23,496 nucleotides of DNA from CAYZEZ01 sp964477295 (GCA_964477295.1 CAYZEZ010000032.1:1-23496), one strand, 5' to 3'. Shown: positions 1 through 9,200, counted from the stretch's first letter. The notes: generated by a model not told the origin, from the sequence alone. Translations and numbers: made by a program.

Positions 1-2289
1 CTTCTTCTCTTTTACAGGTGCAACTGTTTCTTTAAAAGGTTCCATTTTTGAATTAAATACAACCCAGTATGCCTGGTAGGGATAAAATTCAAGTTCAACC
101 AGATTCCTTCCGGCTTCTTTTGTATATTCAACGGGTTGAATGACACCTGTTTCGCAGTCCCAGATCTCCGCCTGTCCGCTGCCATCTCTCAGGTTTAAGG
201 TGCACTCTCCGTATTTATCATCCCTGTTAGCGATCCAGTAGAAATGGTTCCCGTCAATCATCCTTTCTGAAAAAACCAGTTGGATATTTCCGGTTTCTGC
301 CATGAACTGGGTATTTATTGCTTCCCTGATTTTCCCCGGCAGCAATTCAATTCTATTTTTAATCCCCGCGAGATTAATGGTCGAAGGAAGATCCTTCAAC
401 TCATTCATTTGCTCAACAATAAGGTCATCGTTTGCTCCCATTTCCGGCGAACCTCCCGGTAATTGTCCCAGCAAAATAACCGTCCCTCCCCTTTTTGCAA
501 AATCAAGGATCTTTTGTGCAGTTATCCTGGAAAGAATGTACATGGGCGGAAGAACGATAACGGAAAAATCAAAATCACCGATCTGCAGAGTAGTCTCGGA
601 ATGTGCAATATTAATTTTAAGGCTATTTACAGGCGCCTTTTTCATATAATGTTTATCGGCAACCAGGTAGTCGATGTTCGAGAGGGTCAGTGTTTCCATC
701 GCTTCGGTATAAACCCGGTTTATTTCAACAAGGAAAGGATCCCAGTCATCCGGTCGTTCAACGGCACCTGCCACTTCATCACTGCTCTGCTCATCTTTAA
801 AATAATTATCTGCCAGTGCCCAGGCGCTCTCCAGGGGACTGATCAGCAACACATCAGCTACCAGTTTTCCCTGGCGGTTCACATAGGATGCACGCCTGGC
901 GAAATCGGTCCAGACCGAAAGATTGGTAAAATAGGGATTCTCGTTATACCAGTCCGCAGGATAGGGGATGGTCGTTAAGTCCCTGTTATTGTTAATGCCA
1001 TGAGCAACAATATGGTTTATGCCCCAGGCTGTAACGACATTCACCGTCCTTTTCATCTCCATGGGAGTCTGTCCCCAGCCGTTTACGCCCATCACCTCGC
1101 ACATAAACGGTCTGTCCTCAAATTCGCATACCGATTGCGTTTCCTTGAAATCGTGTACCCTTTGTGACCGCATACCCACTGCATCGGTCCCCGGCATTGT
1201 TACCCGGCGCTGGGCTTTCATCAGGTCACCCACTGCCCGTGTGATCAACATCAGCGATTCTTCCCACAGGTTGGTAATATAGTACATGTTCCTTTCTTCC
1301 AGCCAGTCGTTCAAGCAGCCGATGAAGTGGGTGCAGTAAATATCTGAAACGACGTCGAACCAGTCGTACCTGGCCTTTGCCCCCAAGCCCATATCGTCTT
1401 CATCGGATAACAACGGCATCCAGGCTCTTATATCCCTGTTTTTCATCTCCTTATACCGGACCGGCAGGTATTCTGACCAGGCAATTTTCCAGCCATAATC
1501 CCCCTCATTATCGACAAACACACCGGGGATCGATTTACCCATATCCTTTTTAAACCTGGCCTCGTAGGGTTCATGGGCAATGGGAATAAATACATCCATT
1601 AATTCCGGGTCGATGTAATTGACCAATCCCCCGTCGATTCCCGGATGATGGTATGTTTCGTATATGTATATGATCCATTTGCCAGCAGGTACATCCCATT
1701 GGAAAGGGGCTCCCTCTCCTATTACTTCAAGCGATCCGGCCATGATCTGGTTTTTGTCATTCAGCCGGGCAGCCACTGTAAATTTTGATTCGGGGATCTC
1801 GATTGTACCTTCCCCATCGACAATTTTTTTACGATATTTTAATGATACAGCCTTCAGGTCCGGACGGCTCTCCAGCACCCTTCCGGCAGCCTGCCCGCTG
1901 GGCCACCAGTATTCGTCGTTATACCCGAGCGTCATCCCTGCCTTTTTAGCCATGTTAAGGGCCTTTCCAAAGGCATCAAACCACTGGTCCGAGAGCCACT
2001 GTTCTTTTGGTAATCCCCGGCGGGGATGGGTGTAACCGGGATTCAGGCGTTGCTGAGTCATCTGCCTGGCCATTTCGGTGGTCTGTGATGCATCCAGCGG
2101 CGCATCCCAGAACCAGAATGTATGCGGAGCATAAAAGAGGGGAGGTTGCTTAAAATGATCACGGAGCTGGCTGAAGTTATCCACTTTCTCTTTCCATACT
2201 GGTTGTACCTGCTTTTTGCACGAGGTAGTATACAAAAGACCAATAGCAGCCAGTATTAACAGGATTGGTTTACAATTAAATTTAGTCAT
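1..2289 (-). CDS. GH106-like glycoside hydrolase lipoprotein, 3' end outside window
   Basis: An open frame of 763 codons runs from the ATG at 2289 to the left edge with no stop, so only the N-terminal part is present. It begins with a lipoprotein signal peptide (hydrophobic stretch, then LYTTSC with the lipid-accepting Cys at 24), so it is probably exported and membrane anchored. After this come HTFWFWD (57-62), a stretch typical of an alpha/beta barrel strand and helix, and GYNDEYWWPSG (122-132). This order (FW-W near the start, then a D-E-x-x-WPSG strand about 65 residues later) matches the GH106-like family, whose characterized members are alpha-L-rhamnosidases and usually exceed 1,000 residues. 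Substrate cannot be read from sequence; many Bacteroidota GH106-like proteins are uncharacterized, and a rhamnosidase does not fit a simple beta-glucan. It is the last visible gene of the leftward cluster and may be independently transcribed, since a degenerate gene precedes it. Confidence 0.72.
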   Translation of the reverse strand, partial: MTKFNCKPILLILAAIGLLYTTSCKKQVQPVWKEKVDNFSQLRDHFKQPPLFYAPHTFWFWDAPLDASQTTEMARQMTQQRLNPGYTHPRRGLPKEQWLSDQWFDAFGKALNMAKKAGMTLGYNDEYWWPSGQAAGRVLESRPDLKAVSLKYRKKIVDGEGTIEIPESKFTVAARLNDKNQIMAGSLEVIGEGAPFQWDVPAGKWIIYIYETYHHPGIDGGLVNYIDPELMDVFIPIAHEPYEARFKKDMGKSIPGVFVDNEGDYGWKIAWSEYLPVRYKEMKNRDIRAWMPLLSDEDDMGLGAKARYDWFDVVSDIYCTHFIGCLNDWLEERNMYYITNLWEESLMLITRAVGDLMKAQRRVTMPGTDAVGMRSQRVHDFKETQSVCEFEDRPFMCEVMGVNGWGQTPMEMKRTVNVVTAWGINHIVAHGINNNRDLTTIPYPADWYNENPYFTNLSVWTDFARRASYVNRQGKLVADVLLISPLESAWALADNYFKDEQSSDEVAGAVERPDDWDPFLVEINRVYTEAMETLTLSNIDYLVADKHYMKKAPVNSLKINIAHSETTLQIGDFDFSVIVLPPMYILSRITAQKILDFAKRGGTVILLGQLPGGSPEMGANDDLIVEQMNELKDLPSTINLAGIKNRIELLPGKIREAINTQFMAETGNIQLVFSERMIDGNHFYWIANRDDKYGECTLNLRDGSGQAEIWDCETGVIQPVEYTKEAGRNLVELEFYPYQAYWVVFNSKMEPFKETVAPVKEKK

Positions 2290-2377
2290 TGATTATTTAT
2301 TAAATGATTTAGTCAGGGTTCGATCCGGTGTTCCCGGGACATAATAAGTTAAAAATTGAGATATCAATCCGGAAAAT

Positions 2378-2951
2378 TCATCCGCTTAAAATATCCTGGA
2401 AACGGGGATCTGAGCGGAGGTTGTCAAGAATCGATTCCATTGTTCCGTTAATAATAATACTCATTCTCCTCATCCGGGCTGTCATTCCGGAAGGGTAATA
2501 CGGCTATTGATTTCTCCAGTTGATCAAGGTTTTCTAAATCCCTGTTCCGGTTGATGATGCGCAGAACTACAAGGGCCAGGATTATCATTGCAATCACCTA
2601 GGTTGCAATCTTCCATGCCCTAATCCTGGATGGTGCTTCAGAAAATTCCTCCTTTATTGCCTTAACAAATCTTGTCTTTTCAATTCCATCAGGTGTAACA
2701 TCATAGATCCAGGATAAAATAACTGCAATAAGAAAACCAATGCAAAGCAGCACAATAACATGCGCAAGCGTCCACTCAGGAAGCTTGGGTGGATCAGCTA
2801 TGATTGAAACCAATTCAAGAATCACAAACGCTGAAGCTGCATAAACTGTGATCACGCGGGCTACCTTGCGGCGTTTCAGCTCCTTAAGAAAACTTGTCAG
2901 ATTATTTGGTTTGTGTGACATTGAATCAAAGACGATTTTTTCAATCTGCAT
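2378..2951 (-). pseudogene. Degraded TolB-like/TPR membrane protein gene (nonsense, frameshift, internal deletion)
   Basis: The first 117 codons (2951 to 2598) encode FLKELKRRKVARVITVYAA, a first transmembrane helix, a second helix ending in SWIYDVTPDGIEKT, and then stop at a TAG (2598-2600). This is the usual N-terminus of Bacteroidota proteins with a cytoplasmic arm, two or three membrane helices, a TolB/FlgO-like domain and C-terminal TPRs (normally 500-800 residues). Past the TAG the same frame continues with another hydrophobic helix (VIAMIILALVVLRII) and then KSIAVLPFRNDSPDEENEYY, the start of the TolB-like domain, until TAA near 2455. One frame over the homology continues as INGTMESILDN and is joined directly to LRSDPRFQDILSG and a TGA; DPRF-x-x-[IL]L is the usual extreme C-terminus of these TPR proteins. 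So the body of the domain and all TPRs are missing. The start could also be the internal Met before SHKPNN. Confidence 0.75.
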
Positions 2952-2969
2952 GGTTTTATCCGGCAGGAT

Positions 2970-4580
2970 TTATGCGCTTACTCTTTCAAAAACAAATTTA
3001 TTACCACTGGCAAAAATCACATTAAATCCTTTAATGGGGTGATCATCCCCCAGTGATTGAGTGATATATTCATAGTAACTTGGATTTATAAACTGGTTTT
3101 CTGATAAAGGCAGAACTTCAAAATCCAGCCCAGATGGATCATTTATAAACAGCTGCGAACCTTTCCTATAGACTTCCACAAAACTTGAAGAATACTTAAA
3201 TCTTCTAACCAATGACTCTAAAACAGGTATTATTTCTTCATGTTCCTGACCCTGAACAAATTCCAGGTGCCGGATATAATTCGCCAGGTAACAATGCTCA
3301 GAATTGTCGGAATAAGCACTCTGAAATGCAATGAGCGCTTCCTTTTGTTTGTTTAATTCAGGAAGTTTTTCACCCCTTAATATCAGGGAATCCTGATGCC
3401 AGTATGTTTTGGATGCATTCAGGTCGGACTGTAGATCAATTAGTTTATAGACTTTTCCCCGCCTGTTTATACAATACCTTGTATTATGAAATATGTTATC
3501 CTCCATCCCGGTAAAAGATGTGTCTGATAAACGGTATTGAAAAAATCCCCATTGGTTCACTTCTTTCCTGAATAAATGATCATTATGAATTATAATGTTA
3601 AAAAAATACTCGCTGGTATTTGACCTGTATTTTCCTGTAAATATGGGCAGATGATCATCCTTGAATAGCTCATTTCTGGCAAACCTGATATGCTCTAACA
3701 TCAACATAATTCTTTTCTCATCTTCAGGCGACAACAGCATAGCTTTCCGGAAAGTCATTTCTGCATTTTCCAGATCCCCCTTATGTAAAAGGAATTGCCC
3801 TTTTATTATTAAAAACTCTGCGTTATCCGGATTCTCCTCTATTCTCTTCTCCAGGTATTTTAATCCTTCATCCACCTTGTTTGAAATCAGATAACTTCTT
3901 GCCAGCATGATCTGGTAAGGAGGATAATCAGGTACGATTTTGTTCAATTGTTTAATCGCATCTTTTGCTTTGTCATTTAAGAAATTTACAATATAAATAT
4001 CTATCAGGGTAAGGAGTATTTCAGTATTATAAGGTTGCAGTTTATGCTGCATCTCTGACAGGGCAATCGCTTTTTCATTCTCTCCGAGGATAGAATAATT
4101 CAGAATCCTGACCTGGATATCCCGGTATTCAGGCAACCTCTTGCGATGACGCATCGCAAGTGATATATATTTATTAGCGCATATTTTACTTGACAGGTAA
4201 AAATGAGAATGCCAGGCAAACTGGTAAGAGGCAAGTGCAACAGTAGAATCCCGATCTACTGCTTTTTTAAAATTTAAGGTGCTACTGCCTGTTGAGAAAT
4301 CCTTGTTAAAGTATCCTCCATAAATAAAATACCTGTAGGCATTGAGATTTTTAGTAGTGTGCTCCTTAACCGGCAAGTCAGGAAATAAGTTAATAATGTT
4401 TTCGGAAATGCCCAGATCGATCCTGGTCTGCAGACTTATTGAATCTATAAGGCCAAAAAGGTCGTTTCCCTCGAATGTGGTTGCTCTTTTTACAGAACCG
4501 TTCAGGGTTTGATGAAGATTATAGGATATTTTGTACCACATAAAACGGAACTTTTTCCCTGTATTTAGAAGAATCATCAT
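2970..4580 (-). CDS. TPR protein, C-terminal part of a TolB/FlgO-like TPR family, N-terminus missing
   Basis: The frame starts at ATG 4580 (an in-frame TTG lies just before it at 4583) and encodes about 536 residues with no signal peptide or membrane helix. Residues about 28-55 (NGSVKRATTFEGNDLFGLID and onward) resemble the end of the TolB/FlgO-like domain, and PVKEHTTKNLNAYRYFIYGG is the linker that normally leads into the TPRs in this family. Helical TPR units follow, for example AYRYFIYGGYF, ALASYQFAWHSHFYLSS, AIALSEMQHKLQPYNTEILL, LKYLEKRIEENPDNAEFLII and AEMTFRKAMLLSPEDE. The family normally has an N-terminal arm, membrane helices and the rest of the TolB-like domain ahead of this; those are absent and a TGA precedes the start in frame. 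The last 200 residues are not recognised. It lies 19 bases upstream of a decayed relative that keeps the opposite half. It may be a non-functional remnant or a scaffold protein. Confidence 0.55.
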   Translation of the reverse strand: MMILLNTGKKFRFMWYKISYNLHQTLNGSVKRATTFEGNDLFGLIDSISLQTRIDLGISENIINLFPDLPVKEHTTKNLNAYRYFIYGGYFNKDFSTGSSTLNFKKAVDRDSTVALASYQFAWHSHFYLSSKICANKYISLAMRHRKRLPEYRDIQVRILNYSILGENEKAIALSEMQHKLQPYNTEILLTLIDIYIVNFLNDKAKDAIKQLNKIVPDYPPYQIMLARSYLISNKVDEGLKYLEKRIEENPDNAEFLIIKGQFLLHKGDLENAEMTFRKAMLLSPEDEKRIMLMLEHIRFARNELFKDDHLPIFTGKYRSNTSEYFFNIIIHNDHLFRKEVNQWGFFQYRLSDTSFTGMEDNIFHNTRYCINRRGKVYKLIDLQSDLNASKTYWHQDSLILRGEKLPELNKQKEALIAFQSAYSDNSEHCYLANYIRHLEFVQGQEHEEIIPVLESLVRRFKYSSSFVEVYRKGSQLFINDPSGLDFEVLPLSENQFINPSYYEYITQSLGDDHPIKGFNVIFASGNKFVFERVSA

Positions 4581-4684
4581 CAAATCCGGTAATCAACCGA
4601 TCTAAAACTGCCTGGGAACGAAGATTCCTTGCGATCAGGGGTGAGGAGCTTCTATGGTTTTCACGAAGGCATTTAACTATATCC

Positions 4685-6919
4685 TCATTGCCGGATTATC
4701 TTTTCCGTAAACACCAGCTGCCCGTCAACTTCCAGGATCAATATGTAAATCCCGGGGTCCACATTCATCCCGGACCGGGCGGTTCCATCCCAATTCCAGC
4801 TATGGAATCCAGTTTCCATCTGCGGATCATGATAACCGGCTAATTCCTGTCCCAGTAAATTCATTACCCGGATAGTCACCAGCCCCGGTTCTTCGAGATG
4901 ATAACTCAACGTTAGCGATGCAGTAAACGGGTTTGGATAAACACTCACTCCCGGATCAATAGCCTCCTCTTTCCCGCCGGAGCCTGCCTGAATACATACA
5001 CCGGGCATATTGGCATCCATCCAGTTGATCCTGTCGACCATGAAATCTATGACAAAATTGTACTCATTCTGGTAGGTGCCGCCAATATAGTTGTTGGGCC
5101 AGACCCAGGTATCAAGGATGGGCCAGAGAAGAAAATTCTTTTCCTGCGATGCATCAATCAACCCGGCAATGGAATCGGTGAAGTTCAGCAGGTTGACGAT
5201 GTCGAACTTCCATTGACGCAGTTCGGTCCAGCGGCATTTCAGCCTGCTGGTGAACTCCGGGTCGAGCATCATCCTCCGGAACCAGTATTGTCTCCAGGTA
5301 GTGGTGTATAGCCATCCCTCGGGGCTATCTGCCCCGTCTACAGAATAGTCTACATTTCCATAGGATAGATTATTATCCCAAACAGGACCCATACATAATT
5401 TCCCGCCATCCGTGTCCTTATGCTTATGCAGAAAAACACTGTAAAGAAAATTATCCACGTCTTTGCTCAATTCACAAACCAGGAAATAATCGATAAACGA
5501 ATCCATATCGATGTATTTCTTATACCCATTCTCCGGATCCTTAAAATCAGAACCATTCAGGGCACTCTCAAAATCACGCATGTATCCCTGGATATATTCC
5601 TGCTGCAAGGGATGGATATCTTCCGTCCCGGGATAATAATACTGCAGAAATGTCAATCCCGTTCCAGGTAAGGTCGGGTCAGGCACTGAGGTCCAGCCAT
5701 CTTCGGGACCAATATCATCCTGCTTGTCGATCTTCAGGATATATCCACCGGTTACTTCCACACCAGCAGTGTCGGTGGGCAGCAATGTGGCCAGCGGGAG
5801 CCGGTTTTTATCCCTTTTGATCTTTTCCAGCAACAGGTAGGTCCCCTTCAATTCTCCGTTTAAAACCATATCACAATACCTGAACCTGGGGGCGTATTGT
5901 CCTGTTTCCCGGGCCATATGGAATGTCAGGGCATTCCTGATCAAGCTTTTATCACCATAGGGTCCATGAAGGATCCAGTCGTTTTCTTCGGGCATGCCCA
6001 GCAGGGATACATTCCTGTTTTCCCCCATTTCATCCTGTGTTTCAAACTGGTAAGATTTTTTAGGATAAAAGTAATCCGATGACTGCCCCCTCCGTTCAAT
6101 CATAATCCTGCCCGAATATCCATTATAATCATCTGACAGGTTATTTATTTCACCTGGTCCATTATCGACAATCCCCATAAATGAAACAATCTTTGGTTCA
6201 TTTGGAATACTGTTTCCAAAGGTGTTGATGATGACCAGGGGCAGGTTTGAAGAAGAAAAATCGATCGGGGGAACGAACCATTCAGGGGTTTCTCCATATG
6301 ATTGCACGGCCTGGCTCACCCCCACAGAAAACCAAATCAAAGAGGACATATCAGACGATCCGATGTCCTGGTTATGAACCTGCACCGCAAGCAGGTTTTT
6401 TCCTTGAACCAGGTTTTCGCTGATAAATGACCAGGAAATTATTTCTCTTTCCGGTAACCCTCCCTGGTATACTTCAGCTTCCCGCCAGGTATCTGCAACC
6501 TGGTCATAGGTGGGAGGTATTCCGGCTGTACCAATATTTGCACGGGATATCTCCACTCCATTTAAATAAGCCACGTATGCATCATCATAATCAATATTTA
6601 AAATAGCTTGCTCAATGATGGAAGTATCAAAAATCTCAAAGGCTTTTCTCAGGTATAATGAAATGGTTGGCTCCGGAAGTATGGTATTATCATCTCCGTC
6701 TTCATAGCCGATACCACCCTGGCCTGATGACCAGTCAGCATCATCAAATGACAATCCTTTCCAGTTTGACGGAGGTTCTGTAGCACCGATGAAATATTTG
6801 AAGATCTCATCAGCATAAATAACCGTTTCCCAATGATCAACCTTACCCACCTGCCCGGCTGTGTTCAAGGGAGAAAACAGTAAAACCGCAAACGATAATA
6901 TACCTATGGAAAATTTCAT
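4685..6919 (-). CDS. Secreted CotH-kinase family protein with T9SS sorting domain
   Basis: The ATG at 6919 is preferred over a TTG 17 codons upstream because it begins a clean signal peptide (MKFSIGILSFAVLLF...TAGQ) and leaves a 37-base gap to the GH16 gene instead of an overlap; GGAAAGGA lies just upstream. The mature protein (about 744 residues in all) has a galactose-binding-like jelly roll at about 25-205 (WKGLSFDDADW; IDYDDAYVAYLNG; LLAVQVHNQ). A CotH kinase domain follows at about 270-640, with RRGQSSDYFYPKKSYQFE, then GELKGTYLLLEKIKRDKNR at about 355-373 holding the conserved E-K of the family, and GPVWDNNLSYGNVDY further on. The last about 85 residues form a type A T9SS C-terminal domain starting at SVYPNPF and ending in KIIRQ. 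CotH domains are atypical protein kinases first known from spore coat assembly; such T9SS-linked forms are common in Bacteroidota but their targets are unknown. It follows the GH16 gene and is probably cotranscribed with it. Confidence 0.85.
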   Translation of the reverse strand: MKFSIGILSFAVLLFSPLNTAGQVGKVDHWETVIYADEIFKYFIGATEPPSNWKGLSFDDADWSSGQGGIGYEDGDDNTILPEPTISLYLRKAFEIFDTSIIEQAILNIDYDDAYVAYLNGVEISRANIGTAGIPPTYDQVADTWREAEVYQGGLPEREIISWSFISENLVQGKNLLAVQVHNQDIGSSDMSSLIWFSVGVSQAVQSYGETPEWFVPPIDFSSSNLPLVIINTFGNSIPNEPKIVSFMGIVDNGPGEINNLSDDYNGYSGRIMIERRGQSSDYFYPKKSYQFETQDEMGENRNVSLLGMPEENDWILHGPYGDKSLIRNALTFHMARETGQYAPRFRYCDMVLNGELKGTYLLLEKIKRDKNRLPLATLLPTDTAGVEVTGGYILKIDKQDDIGPEDGWTSVPDPTLPGTGLTFLQYYYPGTEDIHPLQQEYIQGYMRDFESALNGSDFKDPENGYKKYIDMDSFIDYFLVCELSKDVDNFLYSVFLHKHKDTDGGKLCMGPVWDNNLSYGNVDYSVDGADSPEGWLYTTTWRQYWFRRMMLDPEFTSRLKCRWTELRQWKFDIVNLLNFTDSIAGLIDASQEKNFLLWPILDTWVWPNNYIGGTYQNEYNFVIDFMVDRINWMDANMPGVCIQAGSGGKEEAIDPGVSVYPNPFTASLTLSYHLEEPGLVTIRVMNLLGQELAGYHDPQMETGFHSWNWDGTARSGMNVDPGIYILILEVDGQLVFTEKIIRQ

Positions 6920-6956
6920 CAGACAAGGATCCTTTCCTGCTGTACCGCGATACTTT

Positions 6957-9200
6957 CTATTGTATAACAATCTTTTTAATCATTGTATCCACTGTGGATT
7001 TGGTCCTGAAATAATATATCCCGGGAGGCAGATCCCCGGTCCCGAACATATAGTTCTGACGGCCATCCCGGTTATAGGTTTCAGAAGACCTTACAACAAT
7101 ACCCGATTCATTATACAATTCCATTGTTACGATCCCCTTAACTCCATCCTGAAAATGAACATTGAAATATGTGCCGGCAGGATTTGGAAAAACCGAACAA
7201 CGGAAAGGGCCATCGGGCAATTCTCCGGTTGAAACCTGATCATCATAAACCAGTTTAATATCGTCGAAATAGTAATAATTAGCCTCGCTGGATCCGAAAT
7301 CGAAAAAGAGAGTAATGCGGTTGTATTTGCCCGATTCAGTCCCGGTGAAATCAAATGAAAGCTCTACCCACTCCTCTACTTTGGTTAGTTCGGCATATTT
7401 TTCGAGAAATACCGACCCGTTACCGGAATCTTCCAGTTTAAGCAGGACCTGCCCTGTTTTTGGACCGTAGACCTTCATTTTAAAAACATTGTTTTGAGAG
7501 AAATCGATCCAGTCACTTACGTCGGCATAAATTCCGGCCCAGGTTACAATACTCTTAAACGATTTACCCACATGTTCACTCAGATTGATGCCTTCTTTAA
7601 ATGGATTGGATATTTTTTCGAAATTTGTTTCGGCGAATGGCTGAAAGTATAGATTTGTGCCTTCGAAACTACAAAATACGATGGTATTGCCAATCGATAC
7701 AGGTAAACTATAGCTGTCTGTTCCACAAGAATTTGAAACTTCTGCAGAAACATTTCCCTCTACCGTTCCAAAATCAACGGTAATTGCATTTGTACTCTGG
7801 CCTGAAGTAATTATGGCATCCTCAGGCACCTCCCATGTATAGGTATTCTCTCCGGGTAATTCAGTCAGGTGATAGCTCTTTTCTGAAGCATTTTCTGTTA
7901 CCGATTCAGCACCCGTCAATACCGGTATATCTATCTCGACCATTGCGGTAGTGTCAAGATCAAAGCAGCTGTTAGCGACGGAAACCGAAACCTGGCCCCC
8001 CGTGCATCCCCAATTCACAAATAATGAGTCACTGCCCTGTCCTGAAAGGATAGTTACATCCTCAGGAACGGTCCACTCATAAGTGGTATTTTCAAGATCC
8101 GCAATGGTAAACAGCATGGAATCATTTTGCTGATATACCAGTGTTTCTCCTGCAATTGAAGGGGATGAAAATATCACCGGATGTTTTATAATAAATGTCC
8201 CGCATTTACCTGCCACTTCCAGCGAAATGGAATCCTCTGTGCAGCCCAGGTTAACTTTAACTGAATTTGTACCCTGTCCTTCAACAATGCTGGCATCATC
8301 CGGGACCGTCCAGTTGAAGGTAGCTCCTGAGATATCGGTGAAAGTATAGATTATTCCGCTGGCATTGGGGGCTTCCTGTCCAATCTTTTTAATCTCCTGT
8401 GTGGCCGGATCTCCATATACCCTCACATAGTCAACTTCCAGGGTTTGCGGGAAAACGGTTGTCTCATCCGGTGAGCCCGGCCAGTTCCCTCCCACAGCCA
8501 GGTTTAATATCAGGTAAAAACGCTCCTGGAAAACATTCCAGTGTGTCACATCTCCGGCTTTTATAACAGAATAGACCGAATCATCCACTTCCCATACCAT
8601 TGAATCAGGTCCCCAATCAAGGGCAAACACATGAAATTCTTCAGAGAACTTACTATCGGGCAGGGCATAACTACTATTTATATATTCATGTGGGGGGCCG
8701 TAATGTAATGTGCCCCAAACGGTCGACGGCTCTTGCCCCACCAGTTCCATGATATCTATTTCCCCGCTGTTGGGCCAGGTACCATATTTAGAATCTGTTG
8801 ACATCATCCAGAATGCCGGCCACATACCCTGTCCTTCGGGAAGTTTGATTCGCGCCTCATACCTTCCGTATTTCCAGTCTCCCTTATGCTTTGAATCCAG
8901 CTTTGCCGATGTATAATCCCTGGTCAGGTATTGTTCCTCCCGGGCTTTTATCACCAGCACACTATCGATAATCTTCACATTTTCTTCACGGTCGGTATAA
9001 TATTGAAGCTCGGCGTTACCACCCCCTTCGTCATCAACACTCAGGGTCCATTTTAGTGAATCAATTTTAGGTCCGTCAAATTCGTCGGCCCAGATCAGTT
9101 CGGTGCACTGGCCCATACTATTGATGGCAATAAATCCTGAGATGATGATTAAACAAAAACTTACTATTGTTAATCGGAATGCAAAGGCTAATGTTTTCAT
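6957..9200 (-). CDS. T9SS-secreted multidomain GH16 endo-beta-glucanase (laminarinase-like)
   Basis: The ATG at 9200 is chosen over one at 9239 because it opens directly into a signal peptide (MKTLAFAFRLTIVSFCL...SMGQ) and gives a 40-base rather than 1-base gap to the upstream gene. The GH16 domain covers about residues 31-262, with ELQYYTDREENV, the catalytic GEIDIMELVG (nucleophile Glu147, Asp149, acid/base Glu152) and the closing LEVDYVRVYGDP. The M between D and E gives the beta-bulge ExDxxE form used by laminarinases and related beta-1,3-glucanases. Three PKD/Ig-like repeats follow (about 272-337, 347-417, 427-497), each with W-x-V-P-x-D-x-x-I-x-x-GQ. Then comes a beta-sandwich resembling carbohydrate-binding modules (about 505-655, with YYYFDDIKLV) and a T9SS type A domain (SVFPNPAG to KIVIQ). 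It would act outside the cell. The product is 747 residues. Exact substrate (beta-1,3 or mixed linkage) is inferred. Confidence 0.92.
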   Translation of the reverse strand: MKTLAFAFRLTIVSFCLIIISGFIAINSMGQCTELIWADEFDGPKIDSLKWTLSVDDEGGGNAELQYYTDREENVKIIDSVLVIKAREEQYLTRDYTSAKLDSKHKGDWKYGRYEARIKLPEGQGMWPAFWMMSTDSKYGTWPNSGEIDIMELVGQEPSTVWGTLHYGPPHEYINSSYALPDSKFSEEFHVFALDWGPDSMVWEVDDSVYSVIKAGDVTHWNVFQERFYLILNLAVGGNWPGSPDETTVFPQTLEVDYVRVYGDPATQEIKKIGQEAPNASGIIYTFTDISGATFNWTVPDDASIVEGQGTNSVKVNLGCTEDSISLEVAGKCGTFIIKHPVIFSSPSIAGETLVYQQNDSMLFTIADLENTTYEWTVPEDVTILSGQGSDSLFVNWGCTGGQVSVSVANSCFDLDTTAMVEIDIPVLTGAESVTENASEKSYHLTELPGENTYTWEVPEDAIITSGQSTNAITVDFGTVEGNVSAEVSNSCGTDSYSLPVSIGNTIVFCSFEGTNLYFQPFAETNFEKISNPFKEGINLSEHVGKSFKSIVTWAGIYADVSDWIDFSQNNVFKMKVYGPKTGQVLLKLEDSGNGSVFLEKYAELTKVEEWVELSFDFTGTESGKYNRITLFFDFGSSEANYYYFDDIKLVYDDQVSTGELPDGPFRCSVFPNPAGTYFNVHFQDGVKGIVTMELYNESGIVVRSSETYNRDGRQNYMFGTGDLPPGIYYFRTKSTVDTMIKKIVIQ

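Noticed and set aside
280..2035. Several + strand ORFs over the GH106-like gene
   Set aside because: They lie antisense to one uninterrupted 763-codon frame with a signal peptide and family motifs, and their proteins are low-complexity and match nothing recognisable.
4529..4690. A 54-codon - strand open frame (DIVKCLRENHRSSSPLIARN...) between the CotH and TPR genes
   Set aside because: No start codon or family match could be seen; it overlaps the TPR ORF in another frame. It could be a remnant of the missing N-terminus, but there is no evidence for that.
6920..6970. Upstream TTG start for the CotH gene
   Set aside because: It would put 17 residues in front of a good signal peptide and overlap the preceding gene.
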